Positions 11,901-24,074 of a stretch of 64,000 nt of DNA are shown here, one piece after another (position 1 is the stretch's first letter; the number at the start of each line of letters is the position of its first letter). The notes under the pieces are model-generated. The model worked only from the letters and a program-made list of their open reading frames with translations, was not told where the DNA came from and made no database searches. Made by a program: the position numbers and the translations under genes. Origin of the DNA: Malurus cyaneus samueli (Eukaryota; Chordata; Aves; Passeriformes; Maluridae); contig CM019214.1 of assembly GCA_009741485.1 (NCBI GenBank), forward strand, positions 25,831,695 through 25,895,694. Direction: 5' to 3'.

Positions 11901-13855
11901 CAGCTCATGGTAATTTAAAGTCTACTAAGTTTCAATTGGTAATTACAGAAAAAGATTAACATATCTGAGCATTATTAAAGAAATTCCAACAGCACAACAA
12001 AAGCAAGTGTCTGACTTTTGTTCTATAGTCTTCTGGAAATCAGATAATATTAAAAAATATCTAAGTATTGAAAGGAAGTAATTATCACCAAAAAAAAAAA
12101 AAAAAAAAAAAATCCATGATTCTTCTAGAATAAGGTCAGGTGCTGGAGGTGCTTGAGAAGGTCATTGTTGATCCTCTGTAACTTCCAAGGACAGTCACTC
12201 ACACTGGGAAAACTCCCATCTTGATTAACATGGACTTTGTCAAAATCAGCAAGATACAAACACAATTTGGAGCTGTCAGTGGTGGGAACAGATAAGATCT
12301 CAGGTGATTAAACTGCAAAGCTCTACTTATGTCCCCGATTATATTTTTACAATTTTTAACAACATTTAAATGATTTCTAGGATTGAAATTTCTACTTGTT
12401 TCTTTGATATAAAATAGAGCACTTTGTCAAAAAGAAAAAAATAAACTTCACATTTGTCTTTCATTTTCTTGTTTTAGAAAAGGAATCAGCATAAATTTAT
12501 ATTTTAATATCTTTTTTTTTTCTTCTCCTTTTTTTACACTTAGATGTATTTCTTTTGCTAAAAGTGTTTAAGAATTATTCTTTTATTATCCAAGGTGTGA
12601 CATCTTTTTACATTTGAAAGATTTTGCAATGAATATTAATACATATCTTCCTGAGAAAGATGCATAACTCTTGTGTCAATTTTGCATCCCTTTAGCGGAG
12701 ATTTTGAGAGATGACCTTTTTTTACAATATATTCTCTGCTTTATCTTTCCCAAAATTAGAGTAAGGACATCAGTAGTTTCATCTTCCAAGTCGTTTAGCA
12801 TCAGATGTTTATCCTGAAGCAGCCTTTAACTATGCTCAAGCTCAGTCACATCCAATCATCAGCTTTTATCATCAGGGTTTCAGCACATCTGACATGGACC
12901 TTGATTTCCCAGGTGATGCTCAAGACACTACAAGATTTCAAATAAACAGAAAACAAGCTGCAACAGCATGTGAATGAGAAAGCTACCTCCCTTGACAAAG
13001 ACTCATGAATACTTCAGAGAATAGAAAGTGCTGGTTGTTATTAGATTTTTCTAAGAGAATCTCAAGCATAATTCTTTTAATAAAATGGCAGTTTGGAAAA
13101 GAATTTCTTTTCATATTCTGCAGTGGCATAGGGAAATATAAACTAAATTTCTGCAGGGGTTCATAAGCCAGTTGCAAAGTACCAGGTTATAATGAAGAGG
13201 CTTCATTTTCAATTCATCAGATACCTTCATCCAAGCAAATCTTCTTTTAGCAAATTCAGTAAATATGTTGATTCATATTCAGTGCAGGAGTAATTCATAT
13301 TTTAATATTAATTCATACAGTCTGTACTCATCAACAGTGTTGGAATACATTTACCAGAGATGCCCCTGAAAAGATAAGCTTGTACAACTTTGCAGTCACA
13401 GAGGTTACCTGTCTGGAGAGTGCATCCTCCCACTCGCTTATATATTTTCTGAGAGGAGAAGGGGAAAAGGAGGATATGTTTCCAGTGTTTTGCTTTATGT
13501 AAAGATTGTTTTGAATGTCATTCAGTGATTATGATGATAATTTTCCTTTGTAAGATTTATTTGGCTTCATCATCTAGCCTGTGTAAGTGAGGGATGGATT
13601 TCCCATAAGAATTAACTAAGTTTGCATTTGCAAACACATGCAAGTAGGCAGCTTGCAAGGCAAGGTACAACAGGCACTTGTATCATTAATATATCAGTGC
13701 AAAAATCCATTCTGGAGTATTCGACTTGAAAAATGAGTGACAGAAGTGTATCCTGAGTTTGAAACACTAATGAAGAATTTTAATCCTTCAAGTTCTTAGG
13801 TAACGTAATTATACTAGATTATTCTACTGTCTCACTCCCACTTCCATCTGAAAAA
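8969..13855. other. Intergenic, unique AT-rich sequence
   Basis: I find no gene or recognised mobile element in this 4.9-kb stretch. It holds only homopolymer runs: T runs near 9449-9461 and 11769-11780, and a run of 23 A at 12090-12112. A short direct repeat (catcatgtg twice) lies near 10732-10750. Confidence 0.5.
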
Positions 13856-13988
13856 AAGCTCTTTTCACAAAATATAAGAAAAATGCATTGAACTAAAAAT
13901 TTGATCTAATGTAAATGTTTCNAAGCTCTTTTCACAAAATATAAGAAAAATGCATTGAACTAAAAATTTGATCTAATGTAAATGTTTC
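13856..13988 (+). repeat. Exact 66-bp duplication on either side of an N
   Basis: Bases 13856-13921 and 13923-13988 are identical over 66 positions and are separated by one N at 13922. Identity with no substitution, plus the N exactly at the junction, points to overlapping contig ends joined without merging rather than a biological tandem repeat. Confidence 0.95.
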
Positions 13989-16266
13989 GAGTAAAAAAAA
14001 AGAAATTAAAAAAAGGGGGACTATTAAGAAAATTTACTTGCTGACAAAATTCCCCAAAATGCTGAATCCTTATTTTAAACTCCAAAACACAATGTTATGG
14101 ATTAGATTCATAGAATAAGATCAGCCAAAAGACATTCCCAAAATCTGAAATTTTGTAGTCCACTTAATTCTCAGTTTTCACCTGCAAAACTTTTACTCTC
14201 AAGACAATGACCCTCAATCAGAAAATATGTAGGGCTTTTTTTCCAGGAAAGCACTTTTAAACAGATATTCATATTTTTTTCTACAGACACTGCTTAATCA
14301 AAATTACTTGATCAAAAAAATCAAAGCAAAAAATCACTTGATCAAAATATTATAAATGAAAGTATTTATATCAGTAGACTATGAAGGATTGAAGACTCCT
14401 ACCAGTCTGGAAGAGCTCCAAAATGAAATGCTGACAAAATTAAACAAACAAACAAAACAAACAAACAAAAAAACCAACAATAAAGTAAAAAAAAAATAAA
14501 TACACAAGATACAATATTCTTAATGTTATGCATCTGATAATGTTTTTAAACACACAATTACTATTCATTAAAGTTATCTTGAAGTTATCAAAGAGCATTC
14601 TATGAAAATACATCAACTTGTCATATAATGTTTAAAAAAATAAAAAAAAAGAGGTACAAGGAAGAAATTAATCACAAAAACTGCTCAGCTACTAGCAGAA
14701 ATATTGAAACAAGCTTTAGAAAGTGTATTATGTGGCCTCAATTTGAGTATGTTGATCACAGTGTATATAATACAACTGGATCAAGTATAGAGAGGAATCA
14801 CTAGAACAATAAAAGGCAGACTCATAGTAAGGGAATAGCTAAATTAAAAGGACTGCTCCAGAATTCAGAGTGAGAGAAGATTTGATAAGCATAAGATCAC
14901 TTATATCATTAAGAAATTGAGCTCTTACAATGTATCATAACTGCTGAATTCTTCTCTTTCTCCTTAAATGCAGATTTCTTCAAAGACATCAGCAGTCTCC
15001 TGATTCAAAAGAGAAAGCCCTTCACACAACACAGAGTTAAACTGTGAGTAGCATGATGAAGTCATTACAGAATTCCAGAATCCATATTCTTGGTGTTGCA
15101 AAGCCTGCTAACTACACAATATAGAATATCAATCCATCCAGGGATATTGCATGGAAATATCAATACAAATATTGTTGCTCAAGAGGTTCCGGAGCTGGAC
15201 CTTGCTGTGAACTTGTTAATATATTCTTTAAAAAATAAATTGTTTTTGTTTTTTTCCTCCCAATATTCTTTCTTAGTCCTTAAATATTGGATGGTACTGT
15301 GGAATGATATTGTTGGGCTGGGTTAATCTTCTATCTAACCCAGTATATCCATTTTTACATCTCATAGAAATTAAAATCAATATAACTTAATATTATGTTT
15401 GCATTTGACAGAAAAAGATGAGCTGCACTTCTCCATTCTGTCCAATTTTATAAAAGGGTTTTCTTCAGAGGCTGATGAAGGAAGAAATGTGAATAAAATA
15501 TCAATGTAGAATTTTTTCTAATAAGACTTTCCTTCGAATTTTCTTCTGTAAACTGTACAAAGCTGTTTATGAAGCATGTTAGATAACTATGTTTAGCTTT
15601 GTTTTTGCCTGTCTGCATAGAGCACCTGGAGAAGCTTTTCTGGAAAGTACTGAAGTGATAAAGGTAACCTGATCCTCAAAGTTTAGGGTTGTTTCTCAGT
15701 CATAGATGTATTGAGCTGTAGGAGGACAAAAGAACTCGGTACATTGTTCTGTCCTGCAAATATTGTATCTGGTCTATTAGAAAATCAGGGCATCTCCATA
15801 GGTTTTTAAAATTTGCTTACTTTTCAAAGAGAAAAATTTAAAATGGAAGTAGATGTATGTGCAATAATTCTTCAACAGTGTCTGTAGAAATTTCCTGAAC
15901 TTAATAGTAAATCTGGAGCTTTGAAAAAGTTCCACTGTTTTTCTATTCTTGAAAACTGATACATATATTTAAAAAATATTTAAGTTATATTTTGAAATAT
16001 TTCAGTTATACTTCTAATTAAGACTATTCTAAACACATTGTAGCATAAGCAGCAGCACAACTGGTATTTTTATGCAATTCTAATTTATGCACGCCTTGAA
16101 ATACTGAATTTTAGTTTTCTTTGTGCTTTATTATCATAGATTCATTCAAGTATCATATAGAATAAAATAATATTTTTTTAAAAATCTTCTCAAATACGTT
16201 CACCAATAGCTTAATCCACTTCAAGCCACAAATACATAAATGATATATTTGATTTAGTCTTGCTAC
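13989..16266. other. Intergenic, unique AT-rich sequence
   Basis: No gene is visible. An (AAAC)n-type low-complexity tract lies at 14441-14478 and A-rich patches near 14487-14496 and 14632-14650. The sequence around 14110-14130 resembles a CR1 tail in antisense only over a few bases, so it is not called. Confidence 0.5.
14441..14478 (+). repeat. (AAAC)n low-complexity tract
   Basis: Alternating AAAC units with one shifted unit, ending in a short A run. Confidence 0.85.
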
Positions 16267-16480
16267 ATGGCTAATGCCCTTTTAGCCCGGGGCTCTGAGG
16301 GACCAGCCCCTGTCCAGCCCATTCAGAGTTTCTCCTCATCCCTGTTCATGGCCCAGGACTCCATTTCAGCCCAGCCAGCCATCCCTCCCTCCAGCCATAT
16401 TTCAAGAACTGGTCTTGGTCTCCAGTCCCATCTCCTTTTGCCCCTGACTGGCCCCAGGCCAGGGTTTTATTTTTTAAGGT
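16267..16480. other. GC-rich island of unknown origin, possible LTR relic
   Basis: About 200 bp of CCAGCC-rich sequence stands out sharply against AT-rich flanks. The plus strand stays open for 76 codons (16267-16497), but the peptide is proline/serine-rich without a recognisable domain. The wording of the DNA (repeated cagccc and ccagcc blocks, then 'ccaggccagggttttatttt') resembles avian LTR sequence more than an exon. I cannot name the family. Confidence 0.35.
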
Positions 16481-19400
16481 ATAGTGTTAGCAACTGAGAT
16501 TGACGTAGTGGATGGGTGCCATGGCTGCATGTTCGACTTTTTTTTTTTTTTTTTCCAATGATTAATTAACCTGGAATGCACAAGACTAAAATAAAGCAAG
16601 TATTTTCCCATGGTATTTTTATACCCGTTGTCCAAGTGTATAAAGTCAAAAGGAAAACTATCTAAGTAGTAGAGTTTCATAAAATAGAGGTTTTCTTTCA
16701 GAATTTTGGGCAATTTTCTGATTGAATGATTGAATGATTGAAATATCACGTTGGTTTTTGCTAGCATGGTTTTGAACTATGAAAGTCTCAGAGAATTAAT
16801 ATTAGCACCTACATTGTATCATGACACACTTGTTCCCATCCTAGAAACAAATGAACAAGTATTTTTCAACATTGTCATATATCTAACTTCTCAGATATAG
16901 AATATTTTTTCAAATGTATCTTAATATTTGGTTATGTAGAGAATAGAGGATCTAATCCAAAGCTCATGAGAATTGTTTAGTCAAGGACTATCAATATTTT
17001 TAAGGGATTTTTTTCAAAATTAGAATGTACATGCAGAAAACTGTTTCTTAGTCTCCATAAGACTTTATGAAGGGGAGTAAATTTGCTTTCAAAAAACCAG
17101 GTGGTTTAAAGTTTATGGCCACATATCAGAAATCTGGTCTACAATAGTCATTAACTAACCAAGTTTAATAGCTGACCAAAATGCATTTTACTTTTATGGA
17201 TTTTTTAGACTAACAAAAATCTGTTTGGATACAATATCACCTTAACTAGAAGTGACTGATTTCCTTTATGTTTTATATTATTATCTTGAACCATTACTGA
17301 TTGAATTGAAAATGATTCAGTCAAAATCTGTTTAAAAACATGTAAAAGTGGGGCTTAAATGGCCCTTTATAATACCAAGAGAAAGGCAGGCAGCAGGCAT
17401 TTATTAATCTGAAAGATAATGCTGAGTATTACTGATTGCTGCTGTCAGAAGACAATCAACTTAATGGCACATTCTTGTTGAAATAACATATTGCTATATG
17501 ACTGAAATATTTACAAAACATAGTTCAACCCTTATAGCTGAATTATAGTGTAGATATCACTGCTAAATCACGAAAAAACACTGGTAAAAACAGCCATTCA
17601 GGTCTGCCAAGTGAATAGATTGTGCGTTACTTCTAAAAATTATTCCTTTCATACCTTTTGAAAGCCATATTTTAGGGGAGGATTTCTTACTCCTAATTAG
17701 AACTTAGAAAACTGAAAACATTGTGCACAGCACCTATCAACTCATTCAGTGTCTGATGAATTATCAGCTCATAAACATTCCAATAACAAACCATTATACT
17801 TACATTTCCCATGGGGAGTACTTGCAGTGCTCAGTCCATTAAACTCAGATATTATATGAAAATGGAGACCCTCCTTTTTTAGCAAAGTACTGAGGAAGAG
17901 TGAGGATGAGAATTATGGACACATCATTTGCAAAGTGCTAACCTGCTTATAATTCCTATATCTTATATGCAATATAATTTGTTTTGGGTTGTTTTAATTT
18001 GTGTGGTAAATACTTGTTCAAGAATCTGTCATGGTATGCTACACAGGAGTTCCTGAAATTATTTTTAAGAAAAGAACCAAAAACCCCCACCAGATTGAAA
18101 AGGGAAGATCAGGTATTTTGTTCTGCTTACTGTTATGCATGAGTGGAATGTTTGTATGCCACATCTATAACCCACATTTAGACCCCCCTGTCTTTGCAAT
18201 ATTTATTTGATTCATGTCCCTTAAATGATTAGGATTCTCTCATATGTGTACTCAGACAATGCATATGAAAACTAGTATTATTATGATTTGGGATATTAAG
18301 TTAAGGATAGTATTAAGTTAAGGATAATATCCTTTATTAGTATAAAGCATTGGTGATTTTTCAGTTTAAGAAAATTTCTTATTTTTCAGCTGCTTGTCAA
18401 CACAATTTTATAGAGAATTGTTTATTATATTTATTATATGTAATAATTATTAATGACAAAAATAAGAAGAAAAATGTTACCATATTATTATATTTATTAC
18501 AACAGCACCACACTTAGTTACTATGTTTCATGAACTGGCAAACTGTATTCTTGAATTTAATCCTCAAAAGTTTTTAATTTTGCATCATAATCTTTAAAAT
18601 CTTTGTGGTTTTATTAAGAAAAAAAAAAACCAAAAAAAATGCAATTTAATTTGGTCCATCTCACATTTAAATGATAAAGTTATCGTTCTTTCAAAAGTTT
18701 TAAAGTTCATGTTTATAAATTGCATTCATTGCTATTTTTCTGAGAGACATTAGAAAGAATGGATCACTGGGTTTGGAACAGGCAGATTTTTCACATGTAA
18801 CCTATTGGCATATTTCTAAAATATTAGATTGCATCTAAATATGAAAAACCAAAAGTATTATGTTTGGTGGTCTTGCAAAAATTAAATATTTATTTCAGGG
18901 ATACTGCTTAAAATAACAGTGTACAAAATATATTTATGCACCTATATGAAAGAAATATATAATCAATCTAGATGGATTAGGTTAAAAATCTACCTAAATT
19001 CCAAGAATAAAAATGTGGGATTAAAATGAGAATTATAGAATTTATTTAAAATATTCAATTATATATGTATATTGCTTGTTTCTTAGGAAACTTGACAAAT
19101 TTTCTGCTTTGTTTTACAACCATGATTGTCACAAATAAAGATAACTTGCTAGGCATTATTTTCAAGACAGAATGATTTTGTAGTATGTAACTTTACAGAA
19201 TAGACTGAAACAGTGGATCAGACTAGAATAGTCCCTGCTCTGTCCCAGGAAAATAATAAAGATATTAGAAACCTTTATAATAGTCGTCAATAAAACTAGT
19301 ATGACATTCAATGACTTGTAAAATACCTTCAAGCAAAAATAATTTCCTCTAAAACTGTCAGAATGTTGCAGGATTAAGGATTGAATCCTGATATTTTCTT

Positions 19401-19976
19401 ATTTTTTTTAATATAAAACAAGAAACATTGAACTGTATGAGTCTAGTACTTCATATGATTTTGGAAGTTTTGACATAATTCAAAAATAAGATTGGATGCT
19501 GAAGCTCTGTTCTCAAAGTAATTTACATGGAGTAATCATTGATTTTGATTTATATTCAATGGTTAGACAACCATTGCAGAGAGAAAACAGATTTCATCAT
19601 TTTGTCCAATGCTCTCTTCAGAACATTTTTTATTGTCTTGTACTCAACAAAATTAAAAAGTAGTCTGTAACAATAGTTTTTTTAAAAGTTCTGTTTCCTG
19701 TTTAAACATTTCTGATTAAGACAGAGGGTTGAAAGCAATGTTTAGCTAAGATTCATAATTCTGTTTTTCCTTCATTCCTTATTTCTTTTTATTAATTTCA
19801 GAGTAACTTTTTAATTTAATTTGCCTATGAAGACAACAAGTAGCTATATTTGGTAAACTGTACCACATCGGATAAGATTTATAAAACACAGCTCCAAAGA
19901 GATAATTAGAAAGGAAAAAAACTCTGATGTGTGCATAATTAGGCTACAGAACAAAAATGCATTCTTTAGCTCTATG
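16481..19976. other. Intergenic, unique AT-rich sequence
   Basis: No gene is seen. A T17 run lies at 16538-16554. A tandem duplication occurs at 18294-18326, and very AT-rich TTATTATAT-type sequence at about 18420-18500. Confidence 0.5.
18294..18326 (+). repeat. 17-bp tandem duplication
   Basis: The unit tattaagttaaggatag occurs at 18294-18310 and again, lacking its last base, at 18311-18326. This is a small local duplication, probably from replication slippage. Confidence 0.9.
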
Positions 19977-20062
19977 TGCTGTTTTTGGATGGGATAGGGT
20001 TAATTTTCTTTACAGTGGCTGGTAACAATGTTTTGAATTTATGCAGAACACAGGGTTGGTAA
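19977..20062 (+). mobile_element. LTR-A fragment, 5' end only
   Basis: About 85 bp matching the start of the LTR-A family: TGCTG, then 'ggatgggatagggttaattt' and 'tctttacagtggctggtaac', then a stretch ending with 'aacacaggg'. The corresponding start of the full copy is at 58101. Similarity stops near 20060, where a GC-richer block of other sequence begins. Confidence 0.7.
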
Positions 20063-21060
20063 TACAAAGATCATTCCGATTGTTTCACTCTAATCCAAGA
20101 ACCTGAGTTATTCTCCTCTTCATGGGGAAGGTTTGCAACAGCCAGCCATCCCTGGATCCCAATCTGCCCCGTTGGTGGCACCAGGGACATGTGAACCCCT
20201 GAGACTGTAGCTCTGCTCCAGCTGTTCTTGTCACACACATTTAAAAACACAAACACATGTCTCCAGGGGCTTCTGCACACCCACAACCTCTCCAGAAGCC
20301 GAGACTCGGGCTCACAGTTTCTCAGGTCTCAATTCTGCCCCATGTTCTCTGCCATATCTGACTTGCAGAGACTTGGTCTCTCTATCATTTCCCTCCAGAT
20401 TTCTAGTCTCCCCTGTAGCTGGAATTCAGGCCCCTTGTGCCAGCTGTCACTGCCTGGAGTTTGTTTATGAATGACACATGGTTGAAATTTGTTTATGAAT
20501 GACACACGCATGCACACACACAGAAAAAATACACACACCCCAATGTCTCCTGGTGTCAGCATCCAGCTCTGAGTTATGCTCAGTGGCAGAGTGGGAGCTC
20601 ATCCCTCTCACACAGGCCTGGGGAATGGGAAGCCCCGTACCTTGTTGGGCAATAATCTGAAGCCTGAAGTAGATTTTAGGGAGAATTTGTCTTACTCCTC
20701 CAAGATGATTTCACAGGTAGACACAGGACTGGTTGTTCCCCCTTTGACAGCTGCAGGGGTGGCCAAGTCAGGGTGGTCTGTTTGCACAGCTCGGGTTGTC
20801 AGAGTTCCTCCTCTGTCTTGTCTTTTCCATGCCTTGGTGGTTATGGTGAAAAGGCTTTAAGTAGGTAAGCTAAGAGCAGCCACTGAATGCAGTTTTTGAA
20901 TCACAGGTCTAGTTCTGAGCACCCCAAAATTACTTGGGTCAATTTAACTTGTTTCAGCACTGGTCTGGGGTGTTGGACACCCCCATTTGGGATGGGTTGC
21001 TTTCCCAGTCTGGGTCAAAAACCTCTAGAGGGTTAAACCCTGTTGTAGCTCTATAACACC
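20063..21060. other. GC-richer block of unknown origin, possibly retroelement-derived
   Basis: This kilobase is clearly richer in GC than its surroundings and directly follows an LTR-A 5' end. It contains short open frames on both strands (for example 20228-20470 plus, 20329-20562 minus, 20576-20860 plus), none with a domain I recognise. Near 21028-21040 the bases 'agggttaaaccctg' recall the LTR-A 3' terminus, so the whole 19977-21040 segment could be a divergent LTR or an LTR with foreign sequence inside. A fragment of endogenous retrovirus interior is another option. No exon signals are convincing. Confidence 0.3.
20460..20506 (+). repeat. Short direct repeat, period 28, then CA-rich tract
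   Basis: The bases tttgtttatgaatgacaca occur at 20460-20478 and 20488-20506. A CA-rich stretch follows to about 20540. Confidence 0.9.
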
Positions 21061-24049
21061 AGTTTCAATCCTGACACTGCTGTTATCTGCTACCACTTCC
21101 TAGCAAAGACCACAGACCATAAAGTCTGCCAGAACAGGATCTTATCTGGTCTAAGCACTCCATGTCAGCTAAATTTCCAGTGCTATAGAAAGCAGACCTT
21201 TACAGCAAGTGCCCAGGTTTCCTATTGGAGAGAATAGGACAGGGACACTCCTTTGATGGCACCAAGGGTACTCTTTTCTGCCTGAGATAGTTTCCAGTCA
21301 TTGAATATGGTTTAGCATTCTTCTACATATAATGTGGGCAATAAGAAGTTGTAGACTACTTCCTCATTTAAATAATATTTATGAATAAGTACTTTTCTAT
21401 CTATTGATGAAAAACTATGCTTTTCTTACCTTTTATAGACCTTGATCCTCTTATAGACCTTTATAGACATCTTTCCTTTCTACATAGGTTTGGAGCTTTT
21501 TAAAATTTTTTTTTTTTGCTGTTTTGGTTTTTTGGGGTATTTTTTGGGTATTTTTTTTTGGTTAAATATTTCTTTAATTTTATATAAATACCTTTTTATT
21601 GTTAATTATGTTAATTCTTCACATCATTCACTATGTTCTTAAAGCTAGGAAGAATATGCCTACTCTGAACAAATAAAATAGCACAGCTGTTTCAAGCACT
21701 GTAGCAGGCTTAGTAATCATTAAATCTAAATATTATATTGAAAAATAAAGGCAGTCCAGGGTATTAAATTTTAGATTTAAAGAAACAGCAATGAGTGTTT
21801 GTAGAACAGCATGGAAAGTATGTTAGAAAGTAATTGCAGGTCTAAAAATGCACAGTATAATTTGGGATGAAAGAGCTTGAATCTGTAGAAACACTTCTAC
21901 TATATAATGAAAAAAAGTATTTTCGATATTTGCACCACTCCATTTCTGACTGGATAGTAAATTCTGTATGACAATATTTCAAAATATCTGGAGTTTTGAT
22001 CAGTCAAGGATTTGATATGATATTGTATAATTGGAGTGTGAACATGGATCTAGACACACAGTGAGACGTCACAGTCTTGTGTGATTGTACTCAAAAATGT
22101 CATTTTAATACAGATGCCAGACAACAGAACAGGAGTAATAAGATGGTTTTCTTGTAAGAAATATAAAGAAAAACATTAAATAATATTTTATTAAATATGA
22201 TGGGAAAATATTCCAAGTGTAGCATACAGCTAATAAAATAACTGGAAGAAATTAGAGAAAAGCATACTCTTCCATTTTCCTTATTCACATGTGCAAATTA
22301 CCTCTATGACACGAAAAATAATCTATTTCTTTGAAATAAGTAGAAGCAGAAGGAAGAAATAGAAAAGAAATGAAAACACAAATTCTGTGAGCAGCAGCTG
22401 AAGTGTAAATGTGCTAACCTTCACTGGTACCAAATGTGTTATAGAGGATTTTTGTAAGTGGGATAATGACAAAAAAAGACATGAGAACTTTGCAAAATCA
22501 CTAAGTTTCACTTTCAGACTTAAACAGGTTTAAACCTCATGGAAAATTGAACAGTTGAAACATTAAGGTCAATCTGAGAGTTGGAAAATAGTAATTTTAA
22601 TTTTCAAACTATGAAAAACCCACCATAAATAATGTTTAAAAAAATACTTATCTCTCTTTCTCCCCACTTTTCCCCAATTTTCCCCCCTTCTTTTTGCATA
22701 TTCTAAATGCTGTGTAGACCTATTTTAATAAAATGTCACAGCTACTTGATTTGAAGTACTGCTTATGTCACAGCCAGCTTGGTCAAGCTGCGTTAAAAAA
22801 CACAGACAAGAGATTCACATTAAATTTCAACCACAGAATGAAGATAAATGGCTTGGTGCAATTGAGAAGGAAGTTCCTGTGGGATGTGAACGTGAAATGC
22901 ACTGGTGATGAGCACAGCTATGGTCTGTGGTCAATAGAAAAAAATGATGGAATATAAATCTTTATGCTGGCTTTCTTAAGGACACATAATGTAAGCTGCG
23001 TGATATGAGACCAACTGAAAATGAAGAATTCTCTGGAAAGTGAGCTGTCTAAAGCTATTCTTTTCAGGTGAAACCAAAAATCATGATGTTATACCCTCCC
23101 ATAAGTGAATAATAAATCTAGCACAATTATTTAATGGATGTAACTGGGAAAAATCCACTCTTATTTTTGTGTGAGATGCTAATATAACAAATTCTGCCAC
23201 AGATGTCTTGTGCTGAAACACAGGCTCTTTATTACAATCAGAGAATGTACCTATTTAGTACTATCTTTATACCTGTGTCTTTATACCAGTTGCATAGTTC
23301 TGAGTCAGAATAGGAAAAGAAAGACTGAATTTGCCTTTCTAATAGAATCTCCTCACAGTTTATGTTTTGTTGCCATGCACTGTTGTGGAGTTTTTTAAAA
23401 TTATGTGTTGGAATTAAAGGTTCTGTAAAGAAGTTCTATGCAACATGAATCATGAGTGTATGGATAAAACTACACCATGCAGAATGACTTTCAAGATGTC
23501 AAAGATCTTGGAAATATTGTTTAGCAGTTAATACGCCTAATTTCTCTCCATGAATCATGGACAGCCTCCTACAATTTTTTAATTATGTCTCCTTTATTAA
23601 TAGAAGTGGGCTTAGTTTACATTAGTCTAAATCATGGTAGGCTACAAGCAGCACTGTTCAGCAAGATCTTGTACTTATATTACAATGAATTTACTATTAA
23701 AATAGATTACTTAAAATAATTCATTTATTTAAAAAAAAACAAAACAAAAAAAACAAAAACTAAATAAATAGAGAAATAACCTCTCTTTCCTATAGAGGTC
23801 CAAATAACTTGAATGCATCTCTGTAAACAATTTGTTAAGTTCTAATTTTAAGTCAATTTTTAATTAAGTGCAACTTAATATACAACTACATATCTATAGT
23901 ATATCTTGCACAGTATCACAGGAAATATAATTTCATATGACAGGGAAATTCATGTATATTCTGGGCTTTTGCCTCAATATACTCTTTATAGTCTAGTTCT
24001 TCAATTCAGCCAATTTTTTTTCTTTTTTTCGATTATTCATTTTTTAAAC

Positions 24050-24074
24050 TTTTTTTTTTTTTTTTTTTTTTTTT
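24050..24074 (+). repeat. T25 homopolymer
   Basis: Twenty-five consecutive T residues. Read on the minus strand as a poly(A) tail, it has no polyadenylation signal at the right distance, so a retrocopy is not supported. Confidence 0.95.

Noticed and set aside
12090..12112. A23 run as a retrocopy tail
   Set aside because: No polyadenylation signal upstream and no flanking duplication seen.
14105..14140. Possible antisense CR1 tail (tcatagaataagatcagcc)
   Set aside because: The match covers only a few bases and no CR1 body follows.
22733..22957. 74-codon open frame with balanced composition
   Set aside because: No recognised domain, no start context or splice evidence; left as unsupported.
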